Source: Haloarcula sebkhae
GTDB taxonomy: Archaea; Halobacteriota; Halobacteria; Halobacteriales; Haloarculaceae
Assembly (NCBI RefSeq): GCF_014647415.1
Contig: NZ_BMPD01000001.1
Location: 806,001-870,000, forward strand
Length of the DNA stretch: 64,000 nucleotides
Reading direction: 5' to 3'
In this document: piece after piece, positions 35,129 to 44,411 of the stretch
Layout: each line of letters opens with the position of its first letter
Position numbering within the stretch: position 1 is the first letter of the stretch
The notes under the pieces: generated by a model
Databases searched by the model: none
Seen by the model: the letters and a program-made list of their open reading frames with translations, nothing else
Told to the model about the DNA's origin: nothing
Position numbers and translations under genes: made by a program

Positions 35129-36538
35129 ATGTCAGGGTTGAACGGGGGCACGTCGCTGTCTTTCAGTGATATTGATGCGTCATGGCTGGCAGTACCAGCA
35201 GGATTACTAGCCGCCGGAGCCGTTTTCCAGGTGGCACCAATCTCAACTGGCGCGACCCGGATGTTGGCGATTACGCTGTTCTGTGTCGCGCTATGGGTGG
35301 GGTCGCCTGTCAAGCCGTGGTTTACTGCATTGCTATGCGTCGGACTCATCGGTGTTAGCTTTTCTACGGAGTTAGCGCTAACTGGGTTTCAGTCGCCGGC
35401 GACGTGGTTGGTCGTCGCTGGAATCCTAATCGGAGAGGCCGCACGAAAGAGCGGCCTCGCCGACCTCGTTGAGCGCACAGCGCTGTATCTGCTCCCGGCA
35501 GAGACCGCCGGGGATGCTGTAGCGGTGTATCGATACCTGCTTGTTACGCTTTCGCTCGGGAGCTTGCTGCTTGCAGTGCTCATTCCGTCGTCGCTGGTCC
35601 GCGTGCTCATTCTCGCACCGATCCTCACGTCACTCGGCGACCTCTTCAGCGAGCGACGGGTGAAAGTCGGCATCTTCCTCGGGCCGCTGTTTGTCACCTT
35701 CTACGGGGCGTCAGGGATACTTACCGGGTCGCTGGCGAATATTATCATTACAGGGTTAGTGGAGTCGGGTGGTGGCCTCGCTATCGCATGGGGCGAGTGG
35801 GCACGGTGGCTCGGGCCGGTAATGAGCCTCGGGCGAACGGTCCTCGTTGTCGGCATTGCGTACGTTCTGTATCGGCCAACAAGCCGTCACAGCGTCGAAA
35901 CGCCCGAGGTAGCAGAAGAGCTATCGGTCAGTTCGCGCGAGTGGCGCATGCTCCTCTTTCTGGTGGTCGGAACCGTGATATGGGCAACGGACTTCGTCCA
36001 CGGCTTGCACCCGCTGTTCGGTGCGGTTGCTGTCGTGCTGTTGGCGTTTATGCCACGGGTCGGTGTTGCCGCGCCAGAGAGCGTTGGCGATGCGGATTTC
36101 TCTATCATATTTTTCCTTGGAGCGATCTTTGCTATCGCCGAAGGGCTTCGACAGACCGGTTTCACGGACGCTGCAGCCACCACATTGCTATCCGTGCTCC
36201 CGTCTGACCCGTCGCTGCCACTGGTACTCGTCGCAGTTGTTGTGTCTGCGCTCGTACTCACGCTACTCATGGAAGGGCTTGCGGTCGCCAGCGTCTTGAC
36301 ACCGGTACTGGTTACCTTTGCCGGAAACGCCGGCCTTCCGCTTGTTCCCATAGCGATGATGGAAGCCGTTGCACTCAACACCTATTTCTTTCCGTACCAG
36401 TCAGCGGTCCTTGTCGCCGTCCTCGGGAGTGGGATGGTCGATTCAGTGGAGCTCACACGGATGGCAAGTATCTGCTCGCTCGCAACGCTTGGGGTACTCG
36501 TTCCGATACAGGTGGCGGTCTTCACACTCCTGTTTTGA
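35129..36538 (+). CDS. SLC13/DASS-type anion permease
   Basis: Protein of 469 residues with about eleven to twelve hydrophobic helices (TRMLAITLFCVALWVGSPVK, LVRVLILAPILTSLGDLF, FGAVAVVLLAFMPRVGV). Domain layout matches the divalent anion:Na+ symporter/ArsB-NhaD group: two similar halves, the second starting around residue 235. Likely substrates are dicarboxylates, citrate or sulfate. TATA-like GCTAAAAGC is about 30 nt upstream of the ATG, suggesting a leaderless message. It follows a broken aldehyde dehydrogenase and looks part of the same accessory stretch. Confidence 0.82.
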   Translation: MSGLNGGTSLSFSDIDASWLAVPAGLLAAGAVFQVAPISTGATRMLAITLFCVALWVGSPVKPWFTALLCVGLIGVSFSTELALTGFQSPATWLVVAGILIGEAARKSGLADLVERTALYLLPAETAGDAVAVYRYLLVTLSLGSLLLAVLIPSSLVRVLILAPILTSLGDLFSERRVKVGIFLGPLFVTFYGASGILTGSLANIIITGLVESGGGLAIAWGEWARWLGPVMSLGRTVLVVGIAYVLYRPTSRHSVETPEVAEELSVSSREWRMLLFLVVGTVIWATDFVHGLHPLFGAVAVVLLAFMPRVGVAAPESVGDADFSIIFFLGAIFAIAEGLRQTGFTDAAATTLLSVLPSDPSLPLVLVAVVVSALVLTLLMEGLAVASVLTPVLVTFAGNAGLPLVPIAMMEAVALNTYFFPYQSAVLVAVLGSGMVDSVELTRMASICSLATLGVLVPIQVAVFTLLF

Positions 36539-36660
36539 GCGGTACAAGAGATGGGGACACTACGATAGTAGCCGAGAGACTCCTCCGACTGTTGCCTCCA
36601 ATTGAGAGAAAATATTCGTTATCCAGTGGTGGCGGGATTCTCGAAAGCCGTCCGGCAGTA

Positions 36661-38064
36661 TCAGCGGTCGTTAATAACGTCAGTGAGGTTCTCTTCTAGC
36701 GACGCAACGCTCTCTCGGATCTGTGTAACCTGTGCAGTCTGTCGCTTGTTTGCTGTCGCGAGCTCTGCGACCTCAGTCGCCACTTGCTGGACGCCGTCGA
36801 CAGTCGTGTCCAGTAACGCAGCGATTTCCTCGGCGCTGTCCGCCTGGTCATCCGTCGCATCGGCGATCTGGTTCAACTGGCTAGCGACATCGGAGATTGC
36901 CGACTGTATGCGTTGTTGATTCCGAGAGACGTCTCGGGCCTGCTGTTCTATGTCGTCGATGTGTCCGGTCGTTCGCTGGACACTATTGGCGGTTTTCGAC
37001 GCAATCTCCGCGACATCCGCAATTAACTCATCGACGCGTTCTGCTTCGGCCTGTGCTTCCGTGGCAAGGGCCTTTACCTCATCTGCGACGACTGCAAAGC
37101 CGTCACCCTCCTTCCCGACTCTAGCGGCCTCTATTGACGCATTTAGCGCCAGCATGTTCGTCTGCTCAGCCAAGTCGTTGATGCTCGCGACCACTGAGTC
37201 GATTTCGTCAACATGGGATTCGAGGCTGTTCGCGTCCACTGCCATCTGTTCGCCAGCCGTGGTAACCGTACTGAGTGTCTCCAGAAGCTCGTCGGTTGCA
37301 GCCTCCGAGGCCTCGGCAAGCGTTTCTGTTTCTTTGCCTTGCGTACTGATGGTTTCGACACTGGATGCTACCTCTTCAATTGTCGCACTGAGAGTCTGTA
37401 CCTCCTCGTCGACCTCATCTATGTGTTCAGCCTCTTCGTCGGCAATATCTGCGATCTCTTCTGCGTTCGTTGTGACCTGTTCAGCCGCCGACTCCAGATC
37501 CGAGACTGTCGTTTCGAGTTCGCCCTGCACCCGTTCCTGTACCGCACGCATCGATTTCCGCTGCTCAACGAGGTCCGTCACACGGCTAACGTACTCAAAC
37601 GAACCGACGACATCGCCGGAGTGTGAAACGAGCGGCACAGCGGTCGCTCGAACATGCCAATCGGTTCCGTCGTTATGGGTTCCGGATCGGATATCGGTCT
37701 CTCGTATCGACTCACCAGTCCGTGTGACTTCCTCGGCAAGTGTCTCAGTCACGTCTTCGGTTCCGATAATCTCGTGTGCGACTGTTCCTTTCGCCGTCTC
37801 AGAGTCAACACCGTGAAATTCCGCCTGCACGTCGTTCCAGTGCGTCAATACTCCATCATTATCCACAGCCAGAGCGGGTTCCGGAAACTGTTCAACAAGC
37901 TGGTCGAACAGGTGCTTCCAGTGGTCACGTTCCGCGCGCAACCGCTCTTTTTCGGTTGCGCCTTCAGAGAGAGACGGCTCGAGCCTGTAATCGTCAGAGT
38001 GAGACGTACTACGCTGCACTGTCAGGGCGTATTGTACGCTGTGATATAAATCACAGCGTATCAT
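36661..38064 (-). CDS. Soluble PAS-domain chemotaxis transducer
   Basis: Protein of 467 residues without membrane helices. A PAS domain lies at about 50-170 ([20 protein letters not shown], then [19 protein letters not shown]). The rest is a long signalling coiled coil, with the conserved tip [19 protein letters not shown] and [19 protein letters not shown]. It resembles Halobacterium-type cytosolic Htr proteins, which sense an intracellular or redox signal and drive CheA. It lies alone on the minus strand with A+T-rich sequence upstream (38065-38294), and has fewer G/C third bases than most neighbours. Confidence 0.9.
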   Translation of the reverse strand: MIRCDLYHSVQYALTVQRSTSHSDDYRLEPSLSEGATEKERLRAERDHWKHLFDQLVEQFPEPALAVDNDGVLTHWNDVQAEFHGVDSETAKGTVAHEIIGTEDVTETLAEEVTRTGESIRETDIRSGTHNDGTDWHVRATAVPLVSHSGDVVGSFEYVSRVTDLVEQRKSMRAVQERVQGELETTVSDLESAAEQVTTNAEEIADIADEEAEHIDEVDEEVQTLSATIEEVASSVETISTQGKETETLAEASEAATDELLETLSTVTTAGEQMAVDANSLESHVDEIDSVVASINDLAEQTNMLALNASIEAARVGKEGDGFAVVADEVKALATEAQAEAERVDELIADVAEIASKTANSVQRTTGHIDDIEQQARDVSRNQQRIQSAISDVASQLNQIADATDDQADSAEEIAALLDTTVDGVQQVATEVAELATANKRQTAQVTQIRESVASLEENLTDVINDR

Positions 38065-38294
38065 TTCAATATACGATATTCTGAGACCACTCTGGTAACG
38101 TTTTTCGCTGTTTCACACGAATTTTTTTGGAATGTACGCACCGTCACGGCGAGCGCTTACACTATCATTAATCGATAGCGGCCAGTACGAGCAAAAGTAG
38201 GCACAGGTCTGACCCGATCTGGTTTTGAGATAGGTCTTGAGTATGACAGCAGAGACGACATTACAAATCGTGAAAATGCCATTCAATGACGGGG

Positions 38295-38546
38295 CTAGTC
38301 CACCACCTCAGCAGCCGCCACGGGCGCAATTGCGATTTCCATCTCTACACCTTCGACGTCCCACGTTTTGCGGTGGCCGCCCTCGACGCCGGCGAGTTCA
38401 TCAGCCCGGACCTCCTCCTTGATCAGGGCCTCGTGCTCGCGGACCAGCGAATCGACGCGCTCGTCGTCGATAGCCAGATCCACGACAATCCGCTCCTCGA
38501 TGTCCAGTTCGAGGTCCTTGCGCATCTCGGCTGCCACCTTTTTCAT
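38295..38546 (-). CDS. Free-standing copy of the IleS C-terminal tail (83 aa)
   Basis: The ATG at 38546 opens MKKVAAEMRKDLELDIEER, and from MRKDLELD onwards the frame matches the last 76 residues of the IleS protein encoded immediately upstream on the same strand (about 62/76 identical by hand alignment). Homology starts abruptly inside a 32-bp block that is almost identical in both copies. Codons are G+C-rich, like the body of ileS. No other synthetase domain is present, so the product, if any, would be a small acidic protein resembling the IleS C-terminal helical region. A remnant of the original ileS 3' end is the most economical reading. Confidence 0.6.
   Translation of the reverse strand: MKKVAAEMRKDLELDIEERIVVDLAIDDERVDSLVREHEALIKEEVRADELAGVEGGHRKTWDVEGVEMEIAIAPVAAAEVVD
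38497..38528. repeat. 32-bp block, copy in the orphan IleS tail
   Basis: Matches 38835-38866 in 31 of 32 bases (the difference is C versus T at base 9). Beyond the block on its higher-coordinate side the two copies diverge completely; on the lower side they remain homologous but diverged. This is the signature expected at a recombination boundary or integration site. Confidence 0.75.
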
Positions 38547-38595
38547 CGTCGGGTCCGCTCGCGATACTCGCGAACCACTCCTCGAAAAACGTGGG

Positions 38596-38630
38596 CGAAA
38601 AAGCAGCACGCTCCCGTTGGTCGCGTGCTG
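38596..38630 (-). terminator. ileS terminator: hairpin plus T-tract
   Basis: On the minus strand, CAGCACGC and GCGTGCTG (38604-38611 and 38623-38630) form an 8-bp stem with an 11-nt loop starting just after the ileS stop (38633), followed by CTTTTTC. Together this resembles an intrinsic terminator, so the free-standing tail gene downstream is probably not co-transcribed with ileS. Confidence 0.6.
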
Positions 38631-38632
38631 TC

Positions 38633-41600
38633 CTAATCAGACGCTTCGGCAGCAGCCACCGGTGCAATCGCAATATCCATCTTTACACCCTCAACCTCCC
38701 AGGTTTTGCGATGGCCATCTTCGACGCCATCTAACTCGTCAGCACGCACCTCCTCTTTGATGAGGTCTTCATGTCGCCGCACTAGTTCGGAGACCCCCTC
38801 ATCATCTATGTCGAGGTCTACGACAATGCGGGCCTCGATGTCTAGTTCGAGGTCCTTGCGCATCTCCTGAACCCGGCGGATGACCTCGCGGGCGTACCCC
38901 TCACTCTCGATGTCCTCGGTGAGCGCCGTGTCGACGTAGACGACGCCGCCGCCGTCGAGCGCGGCGAACTCCGTTCCGGTGACGCCCTCGGGCGTCTCGC
39001 GGCGGAACTCGACCATCTCCTCGGTGAGGTTGATCTCCTCACCGAGTGCGTCACTCACTGTGCCTTCGAGGGTATCGAGTGACTGCTCGGCGACGCGGGC
39101 GTCGTTGAGTGCGTTCATCACGCGGCCGGCGTCGTCGCCGAAGGCCGGACCGAGTTCGCTCATGTCGGCCTCGGCGGAGTACTGGAGTTCGCCCCACTCG
39201 TTGTCAGCGCCGACAACCTCGACGGCGCGGGCGTTGAGTCGGTCGGCGATAATTGCTTCCTGAGCGCGAACGGCGTCGGCCACGTCGTCGCTGTCCACGT
39301 CGACGACGACGCGGGTGACGGGCCAGCGGAGCTTGCGTTCGGCCTGCTGGCGGGCGTTCGAACCCGCTTCCTCGACCTCACGGACGACTTCGATCTCGCG
39401 TTCGAGCGCCGGGTCGTGCAGGTCAGCGTCGACCTCGGGCCAGTCGCACATGTGGACCGTCGGGTGGCCGGCGTCGCCGGTGAGCGCGCTGTAGACCTGC
39501 TCTGCGACGAACGGCGTGAACGGGGCAAACAGCGCGGCCACGGATTCAAGCACGCGGTAGAGCGTGGCGTAGGCGGCCTGCTTCGAGGCGCTGTCTTCCT
39601 CCTCCCACATCCGCTCGCGGACGACCTGAATGTAGAAGCGGGAGACGTCCTCGACGACGAACTCAAGCAGTTCGTCGACCGCTTTGTCGTTCTCGAAGTC
39701 GTCCATCGAGTCGGTCATCGCCTCGGTCACGCTCTGGAGTCTGGAAAGCACCCACTCGTCGACGAGTTCGAGATCGTCGCGGACGTCCTCGACCGTCGTT
39801 TCCTCGGGGTCGAAGTCGTCGGCCCGCATATACGGCAGCGGGAACCGGGCGACATTCCAGAGGATGTTCAGTCGGCGCTGCATCTCGGCGGTCTCCTCCC
39901 ACGAGAAGTTCATGTCCTCGCCCTGGGCGGTCACCGACAGCAGGAACAGCCGCATCGGGTCGCGGCCGTGTTTCTCGATGACCTCGTGAGGGTCGATGAG
40001 GACGCCCTTGGACTTGGACATCCCGCGGCCGTCGGGCATGTTGGCGTAGCCGTGCATCAGTACCTGCTTGTACGGGATTTCGCCGGTCGCGGCGGTGCTC
40101 ATACCCAGCTGGGACCAGAACCACCCGCGAGTCTGGTCGTGGGCTTCCATGATGAGATCGGCAGGCCACAGCTCCTCGAAGTCCTCGGTCTGCTCGGGGT
40201 AGTTGACGGTCCCCCACGTCGCAACGGAGGAGTCAAGCCACACGTCGAACACGTCGCCGACGCGGGTGTAGGTCGTGCCGTCCTCGGTGATAGTGAGGTC
40301 GTCGACCGTGCCCTTGTGGAGATCCACGCTCTCGGGGTCGATGTCCTGATCGACCCGCTCGGCGAGCTCCTCGCGGTCGCCGACGACGATGGCGTCGTCC
40401 ATATTGCCGGACCAGTCCTCGGGGAGCCAAATCGGGATCGGAATGCCCCAGTAGCGCTGCCGCGAGACGTTCCAGTCCGGCGCGTCTTCGACGAAGTCAC
40501 GGAAGCGGTTGTCGCGGGCCCACTGCGGGTACCACTCGCTGTCCTCGATGTTCGCCAGCAGTTCATCCTTGATGTCGGTCACTGTGATGAACCACTGGTC
40601 AGTGACGATGCGAACGATGTCGGTGTCACAGCGCCAGCACTGCCCTTCGCGGACGGTGTGGCCTTCCTCGCTGGACAGCAGGAAGTCCTTGTCGTCGAGG
40701 TCGTCGATGACCTCGTCGTTTGCGTCGCGGACGAACGTCCCAGCGTACTTGCCCGCATCGTTGGTATAGACGCCGTCGGACCCGACCGGACAGAAGATTT
40801 CGAGATCGAGTTCCTGTCCGCGCTCGAAGTCCTCCTCACCGTGGCCGGGCGCGGAGTGGACGAGACCGGTGCGGTCGGCCTCGACGTAGTCGGCGGTGTA
40901 CACCTGCCCGGAGCCCTCGCCCTGTGCGTGGTCCGGCACTTCCTCGGCCAGCGGGTGGTCGTACGCCCAGCCGACCATCTCCTCGCCGGACAGTTGCTCG
41001 ACGACCTCGTAGTCGTCGTACCGGCCGGCCTTCAGCACGTCCTCGACGCAGGCCTCGGCGAGATAGAGCCGTTCGGTGTCGCCGTCTTTCTCGGCGTCGA
41101 CGCCCACGTATTCGAGGTCGCCGTCAGCAGCGACGAAGGTGTTGGCGACGATAGTCCACGGGGTCGTCGTCCAGATAACCAGACTACCCTTTTGCTCCGC
41201 CAGAGGGAATTTCACGTAAATCGACGGCTTGCCGACATCGTGGTACTCGACCTCGTTGTTGGCGATGCCGGTCTCACACCGTGGACACTGGTTGATGGAG
41301 CGCTGGCCCTGCTCGACGAGGTCGCGCTCGTGAGCCTGCTGGAAGCCCCACCAGGCGGCCTCCATGTACTCGGGATTAACCGTTTTGTACGGGTCGTCCC
41401 AGTCCATCCAGACGCCGAAGTCCTGAAAGTCCGACTGGAGACCCTCTAACTGCTCCTCGGCGAAGTCTTTGCACTCCTCGATGAAGTTCTCCTCGCCGAA
41501 CTGCTCGATGTCTTTCTTGTTCTCGAAGTCCAGACGCTCCTCGACTTTCGTCTCGATGGGAAGGCCGTGCATGTCATAGCCCGGCCGGTCGGTGACGTCG

Positions 41601-41836
41601 TAGCCCTGCATCCGCAGGTAGCGGATGTAACAGTCCTTCAGGGTCTTGTTCCACGTCGTTCCCATGTGGGCCGCGCCGGAGGTGTAGGGCGGTCCATCGA
41701 CAAAGAAGTAATCCTCGCCGTCGGCCCGGTGGGCCTTCGTCTGCTCGTAGGCGTCGACATCGTCCCAGTACTCGAAGACGCCCTCCTCGACGGCGTCGGG
41801 GTCGTACTGGTCGTCGACAGCGGCGAAACGTTCCAT
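38633..41836 (-). CDS. ileS: Isoleucyl-tRNA synthetase
   Basis: Protein of 1067 residues, class Ia synthetase. The HIGH-type motif is H57-M-G-T (YTSGAAHMGTTWNK) and the KMSKS-type motif is GMSKSKG near residue 605. An editing CP1 domain lies between them (about 200-420), and a long anticodon-binding C-terminal region follows. The ATG at 41834-41836 begins MERFAAVDDQYDPD; a longer frame into the upstream gap is non-halophilic in composition. The last about 76 codons use fewer G/C third bases (for example TTA for Leu, GAT for Asp) than the body and are duplicated downstream. Confidence 0.96.
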   Translation of the reverse strand: MERFAAVDDQYDPDAVEEGVFEYWDDVDAYEQTKAHRADGEDYFFVDGPPYTSGAAHMGTTWNKTLKDCYIRYLRMQGYDVTDRPGYDMHGLPIETKVEERLDFENKKDIEQFGEENFIEECKDFAEEQLEGLQSDFQDFGVWMDWDDPYKTVNPEYMEAAWWGFQQAHERDLVEQGQRSINQCPRCETGIANNEVEYHDVGKPSIYVKFPLAEQKGSLVIWTTTPWTIVANTFVAADGDLEYVGVDAEKDGDTERLYLAEACVEDVLKAGRYDDYEVVEQLSGEEMVGWAYDHPLAEEVPDHAQGEGSGQVYTADYVEADRTGLVHSAPGHGEEDFERGQELDLEIFCPVGSDGVYTNDAGKYAGTFVRDANDEVIDDLDDKDFLLSSEEGHTVREGQCWRCDTDIVRIVTDQWFITVTDIKDELLANIEDSEWYPQWARDNRFRDFVEDAPDWNVSRQRYWGIPIPIWLPEDWSGNMDDAIVVGDREELAERVDQDIDPESVDLHKGTVDDLTITEDGTTYTRVGDVFDVWLDSSVATWGTVNYPEQTEDFEELWPADLIMEAHDQTRGWFWSQLGMSTAATGEIPYKQVLMHGYANMPDGRGMSKSKGVLIDPHEVIEKHGRDPMRLFLLSVTAQGEDMNFSWEETAEMQRRLNILWNVARFPLPYMRADDFDPEETTVEDVRDDLELVDEWVLSRLQSVTEAMTDSMDDFENDKAVDELLEFVVEDVSRFYIQVVRERMWEEEDSASKQAAYATLYRVLESVAALFAPFTPFVAEQVYSALTGDAGHPTVHMCDWPEVDADLHDPALEREIEVVREVEEAGSNARQQAERKLRWPVTRVVVDVDSDDVADAVRAQEAIIADRLNARAVEVVGADNEWGELQYSAEADMSELGPAFGDDAGRVMNALNDARVAEQSLDTLEGTVSDALGEEINLTEEMVEFRRETPEGVTGTEFAALDGGGVVYVDTALTEDIESEGYAREVIRRVQEMRKDLELDIEARIVVDLDIDDEGVSELVRRHEDLIKEEVRADELDGVEDGHRKTWEVEGVKMDIAIAPVAAAEASD
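38835..38866. repeat. 32-bp block, copy in functional ileS
   Basis: 31 of 32 bases match 38497-38528. Body-side sequence (higher coordinates) has the usual high third-base G+C; the tail side is less G+C-rich. Spacing between the two copies is 338 bp. Confidence 0.75.
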
Positions 41837-41888
41837 ACCGGCACATTCGCCGCCTCCAATAAAGGACAATCGGTTGTATGTGTGCAGT

Positions 41889-42080
41889 TCAGCGCTCGCG
41901 CTCACGCTGGAGGAGCAAGCTGACCGTCTCGCCGGTCTTGTCCGTGAGCGGAGCGGCGACATGCCACCCCTCTGCTCCGAGTTCGTTCAGTTGTTCGACC
42001 GGCGGCGTGACCTCGCCGCCGAGTCCGGCGATCATGACATCACTGTCGACCTCAATAGTGCGGTACTCGTAGGAGGGCAT
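41889..42080 (-). CDS. DUF4177-like small protein
   Basis: Protein of 63 residues: MPSYEYRTIEVDSDVMIAGL, then LNELGAEGWHVAAPL and a short charged tail. The LN.LGAEGW.V pattern is that of DUF4177 proteins, found in all domains and of unknown function. The ATG at 42078-42080 is set by this alignment; the frame extends further upstream but without the family pattern. It is convergent with nothing and shares the upstream gap with the divergent uracil-DNA glycosylase gene. Confidence 0.8.
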   Translation of the reverse strand: MPSYEYRTIEVDSDVMIAGLGGEVTPPVEQLNELGAEGWHVAAPLTDKTGETVSLLLQRERER

Positions 42081-42182
42081 ACAGATTCTGGAGCGGCCAC
42101 CGGCGATAAACGTCTTGTGGTGGCAAGCATACAGTACGTCGGTACCGCCACCGATTTGCCACGCACAGCCCTCACATCGTAT

Positions 42183-42806
42183 GTGCCAACGTTTCCGGAC
42201 GGAGCGGAGCGAAACACCCTCACAGAGGACTGTCGCCGCTGCCCCGAACTCGCCGACAGTCGGGCCTGTATCTCGTGGGGCAACGGTCCGCTGGACGCCG
42301 ACCTCGTGGTGGTCGGCGAGGCCCCAGCCGAGGGCGACCCCGAGGCCGAGAAGTGGCGGGGCGGCAACCTGACCGGCATGGCCTACACCTCGCGGCACTC
42401 CGGCCGGAAAATCCGGGGAGTGCTCGCCGACGCCGGGTTCGGTCACGACGACTGCTACTACACCAACGCCGTGAAGTGCCACCCGCCGGGGAACCGCGAC
42501 CCGACCGATGCGGAACTAGCGAACTGCCGGCCATACCTCGTCAGAGAAGTCGAGGCGGTCGAGCCGACAGCGGTCGTGACGACCGGGAAACACGCGACGA
42601 AGACCGTACTGGCGCTGGACGATGCAACCCTCGACGGTTTCCTCAATAGCGTGCTCGACCCCCGTCGGAGCGACGCGCTCGGCGTTCCCGTGGTTCCGCT
42701 CCTCCACCCGTCGTATCAGGAGGTCTGGCTCTCACGGCTGGACTACGACCACGAGGGGTACGTCGACGCTATCACAGACGCGGTCGCCGGTATCAGCGAC
42801 ACCTAG
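42183..42806 (+). CDS. Uracil-DNA glycosylase, Fe-S family
   Basis: Protein of 207 residues. Four Cys for a [4Fe-4S] cluster: C-x2-C near the N-terminus (TEDCRRCPEL) and C-x14-C around residue 99 (KCHPPGNRDPTDAELANC), as in family 4/5 glycosylases. Active-site motifs are VVVGEAPAEGD (about 39-49) and LLHPSYQEVW (about 176-185). It removes uracil from DNA, important given the G+C-rich genome and cytosine deamination. The GTG at 42183 was chosen over a longer frame that runs into the divergent promoter; the first residues then read MPTFPDGAERNTL. Confidence 0.88.
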   Translation: MPTFPDGAERNTLTEDCRRCPELADSRACISWGNGPLDADLVVVGEAPAEGDPEAEKWRGGNLTGMAYTSRHSGRKIRGVLADAGFGHDDCYYTNAVKCHPPGNRDPTDAELANCRPYLVREVEAVEPTAVVTTGKHATKTVLALDDATLDGFLNSVLDPRRSDALGVPVVPLLHPSYQEVWLSRLDYDHEGYVDAITDAVAGISDT

Positions 42807-42840
42807 AACCTTCTTGTGACCGCCGGACGCAGGGACGACT

Positions 42841-43269
42841 ATGAGCGAGAACTGCATTTTCTGTCAGATCGTCGCCGGCGACATCCCCGGCCGCACCGTC
42901 TACGAGGACGACACCGTGCTGGCGTTTCTGGACGCCAACCCCCTCTCGCCGGGCCATACGCTGGTCATCCCGAAGGCCCACCACGAGCGGCTGAACGACA
43001 CGCCCGCCGACGTAGCGGGGGAGGTCATGTCGACCCTACACGAACTCGTCCCCGCCGTCGAGGCGGCCGTCGACGCCCCCGCCAGCACGGTCGCGTTCAA
43101 CAACGGCGAGGAAGCCGGCCAGGAAGTCCCCCACGTCCACGGCCACATCGTCCCGCGCTTCGAGGACGACGGCGGCCGCCCGATTCACGCGCTTGTCACC
43201 GACCGTCCCGACCTCTCTGACGACGAACTGGACGCCATCGAGTCGGATATCGTGGCCGAACAGGCGTAA
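42841..43269 (+). CDS. HIT-family nucleotide hydrolase
   Basis: Protein of 142 residues. An N-terminal zinc-type pair (CIFC, about residues 5-8) and the histidine triad HVHGHIVPRF (about 99-108) identify a HIT/Hint-type enzyme, which cleaves AMP or AMP-amino acid derivatives or diadenosine polyphosphates. PLSPGHTLVIPKAHHERLND and FNNGEEAGQEVPH are the usual framing motifs. It lies between the glycosylase and the MinD-like gene on the same strand; no shared pathway is apparent. Confidence 0.93.
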   Translation: MSENCIFCQIVAGDIPGRTVYEDDTVLAFLDANPLSPGHTLVIPKAHHERLNDTPADVAGEVMSTLHELVPAVEAAVDAPASTVAFNNGEEAGQEVPHVHGHIVPRFEDDGGRPIHALVTDRPDLSDDELDAIESDIVAEQA

Positions 43270-43311
43270 CATTCCGTATCCTTTTATCGAAAGATACGCC
43301 AACAGCGACGC

Positions 43312-44040
43312 ATGGGGGTTTCGACGCTCGCGTTCGTGGGGTGTACCGGTGGGGCTGGAACGACACGATTGACAGTCGAGACGGCGGCGACGCTGGCCCG
43401 GGGCGGGCGGTCCGTCGCCGTCGTCGACGCGGCCTTCGGCACGCAGGGGCTGGCAACGTACGTCGACGGGCGACTCGACGCCGACGTGACTGCGGTGGCC
43501 GTCGGCGACGTACCGGTCGACGACGCGCTATTCAAGTGGGATATCGACGCCGACGGGCGGGTCGCGCTCTGTCCAGCCCACGCGCCGTTCGAGCGCCTCG
43601 CTCGCGCGAAGTCAGCCGAGAGCGCACAGAGGCTCGAACAGGCTCTCGAGGAGCTAGCCGGCCGGTTCGACCACGTCCTGCTCGATGTGCCACCAATTGC
43701 GTCGAATCAGGCCGTCGCCGCTGCCACGACCGCACAACGGCGGGCGCTTGTGCTCCCGGCTAGCCAGCGCGGCAGCGACCTGCTCCCGCGACAACAGGGC
43801 CGCCTCCGTGACATCGGGGCGCCGGCATCAGCCGTCATTGCGACCCGCGTCCACCGCGATACCGACGAATCCGTCGAGGATGCAGCACATACGGTCCCAC
43901 ACATCGAACCAGATGCGCATAGGCCGCTTGTAACGGTCTCAGACACCGATGTCGCCCCGACCGTCGCCGCGATGACTGAGGACCTGCTCGATGTCGACCT
44001 CGGTCTGACATTCGAGGACGACAGTCTGTTCTCCCGTTAG
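43312..44040 (+). CDS. MinD/ParA-like protein with lysine-less P-loop
   Basis: Protein of 242 residues with a MinD/ParA (SIMIBI) fold: TLAFVGCTGGAGTTRLTVET at the N-terminus, VAVVDAAFGTQGL (Walker A') and DHVLLDVPP (Walker B). Both lysines of the deviant Walker A motif (KGGxGKT) are Thr here (TGGAGTT), so canonical ATP-driven dimerisation and hydrolysis look impossible. Family members position proteins, plasmids or taxis arrays; this member may act as an inactive partner. Its stop overlaps the stop of the convergent UspA gene (TTAG). TATA-like CTTTTATCG lies about 30 nt upstream. Confidence 0.85.
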   Translation: MGVSTLAFVGCTGGAGTTRLTVETAATLARGGRSVAVVDAAFGTQGLATYVDGRLDADVTAVAVGDVPVDDALFKWDIDADGRVALCPAHAPFERLARAKSAESAQRLEQALEELAGRFDHVLLDVPPIASNQAVAAATTAQRRALVLPASQRGSDLLPRQQGRLRDIGAPASAVIATRVHRDTDESVEDAAHTVPHIEPDAHRPLVTVSDTDVAPTVAAMTEDLLDVDLGLTFEDDSLFSR

Positions 44041-44411
44041 GGAAGCGGGAGGACGATGACGGGGCGGTCAACACGGGCGAGGAGGTTTCGGGCCGTCGAC
44101 CCGATTCCGTCGCTGTCGTCGGAACCACGATGTGGGCCGATGAGGAGTTCGTCCGGGTCGTGCTCGTCGACAGCCGCCAGTATTTCCGTCACGGGCTCGC
44201 CTTCCCGCGTCTCCGTTGCGGGCATAAACGACGCGAGCCGCGAGCGGGCGACGTTGACGGCGTCACCCGCGTCACGTGATGGAGCATCGGGGTCGCGGAC
44301 CGCGACCACGACGATGTCGTCGTCACCTGCCGGGTCGAGCCGGTGCTGGAGGTAGTCAGCGGCGGCCGCGGTGACGTGAACCGAGCTTGTGGCGAGCAGA
44401 AACGTCGTCAT
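44037..44411 (-). CDS. UspA-like universal stress domain protein
   Basis: Protein of 124 residues: MTTFLLATSSVHVTAAAADY, a VVVVAVRDPD strand, DELLIGPHRG and ARNLLARVDRPVIVLPLP at the C-terminus, the strand-turn pattern of a Usp domain. The nucleotide-binding glycines (G-x2-G-x9-G-S/T) are not well kept (GPHRGSDDSDGIGSTARN), so ATP binding is uncertain. Start ATG at 44409-44411. It overlaps the MinD-like stop in a convergent arrangement. Confidence 0.78.
   Translation of the reverse strand: MTTFLLATSSVHVTAAAADYLQHRLDPAGDDDIVVVAVRDPDAPSRDAGDAVNVARSRLASFMPATETREGEPVTEILAAVDEHDPDELLIGPHRGSDDSDGIGSTARNLLARVDRPVIVLPLP

Noticed and set aside
33400-38300. Prophage or integrated plasmid
   Set aside because: The stretch looks lower in G+C and adjoins the duplicated IleS tail, but there is no integrase, replication or structural gene, so only an accessory-like origin can be suggested.
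39416-41449. Long open frame (677 codons) on the plus strand opposite ileS
   Set aside because: It lies entirely within the ileS coding sequence and is a result of high G+C; its Arg/Val-rich composition is unlike halophilic protein and it has no family motif. Similar antisense frames oppose leuS (50749-52374) and the nitrate reductase (27470-28768).
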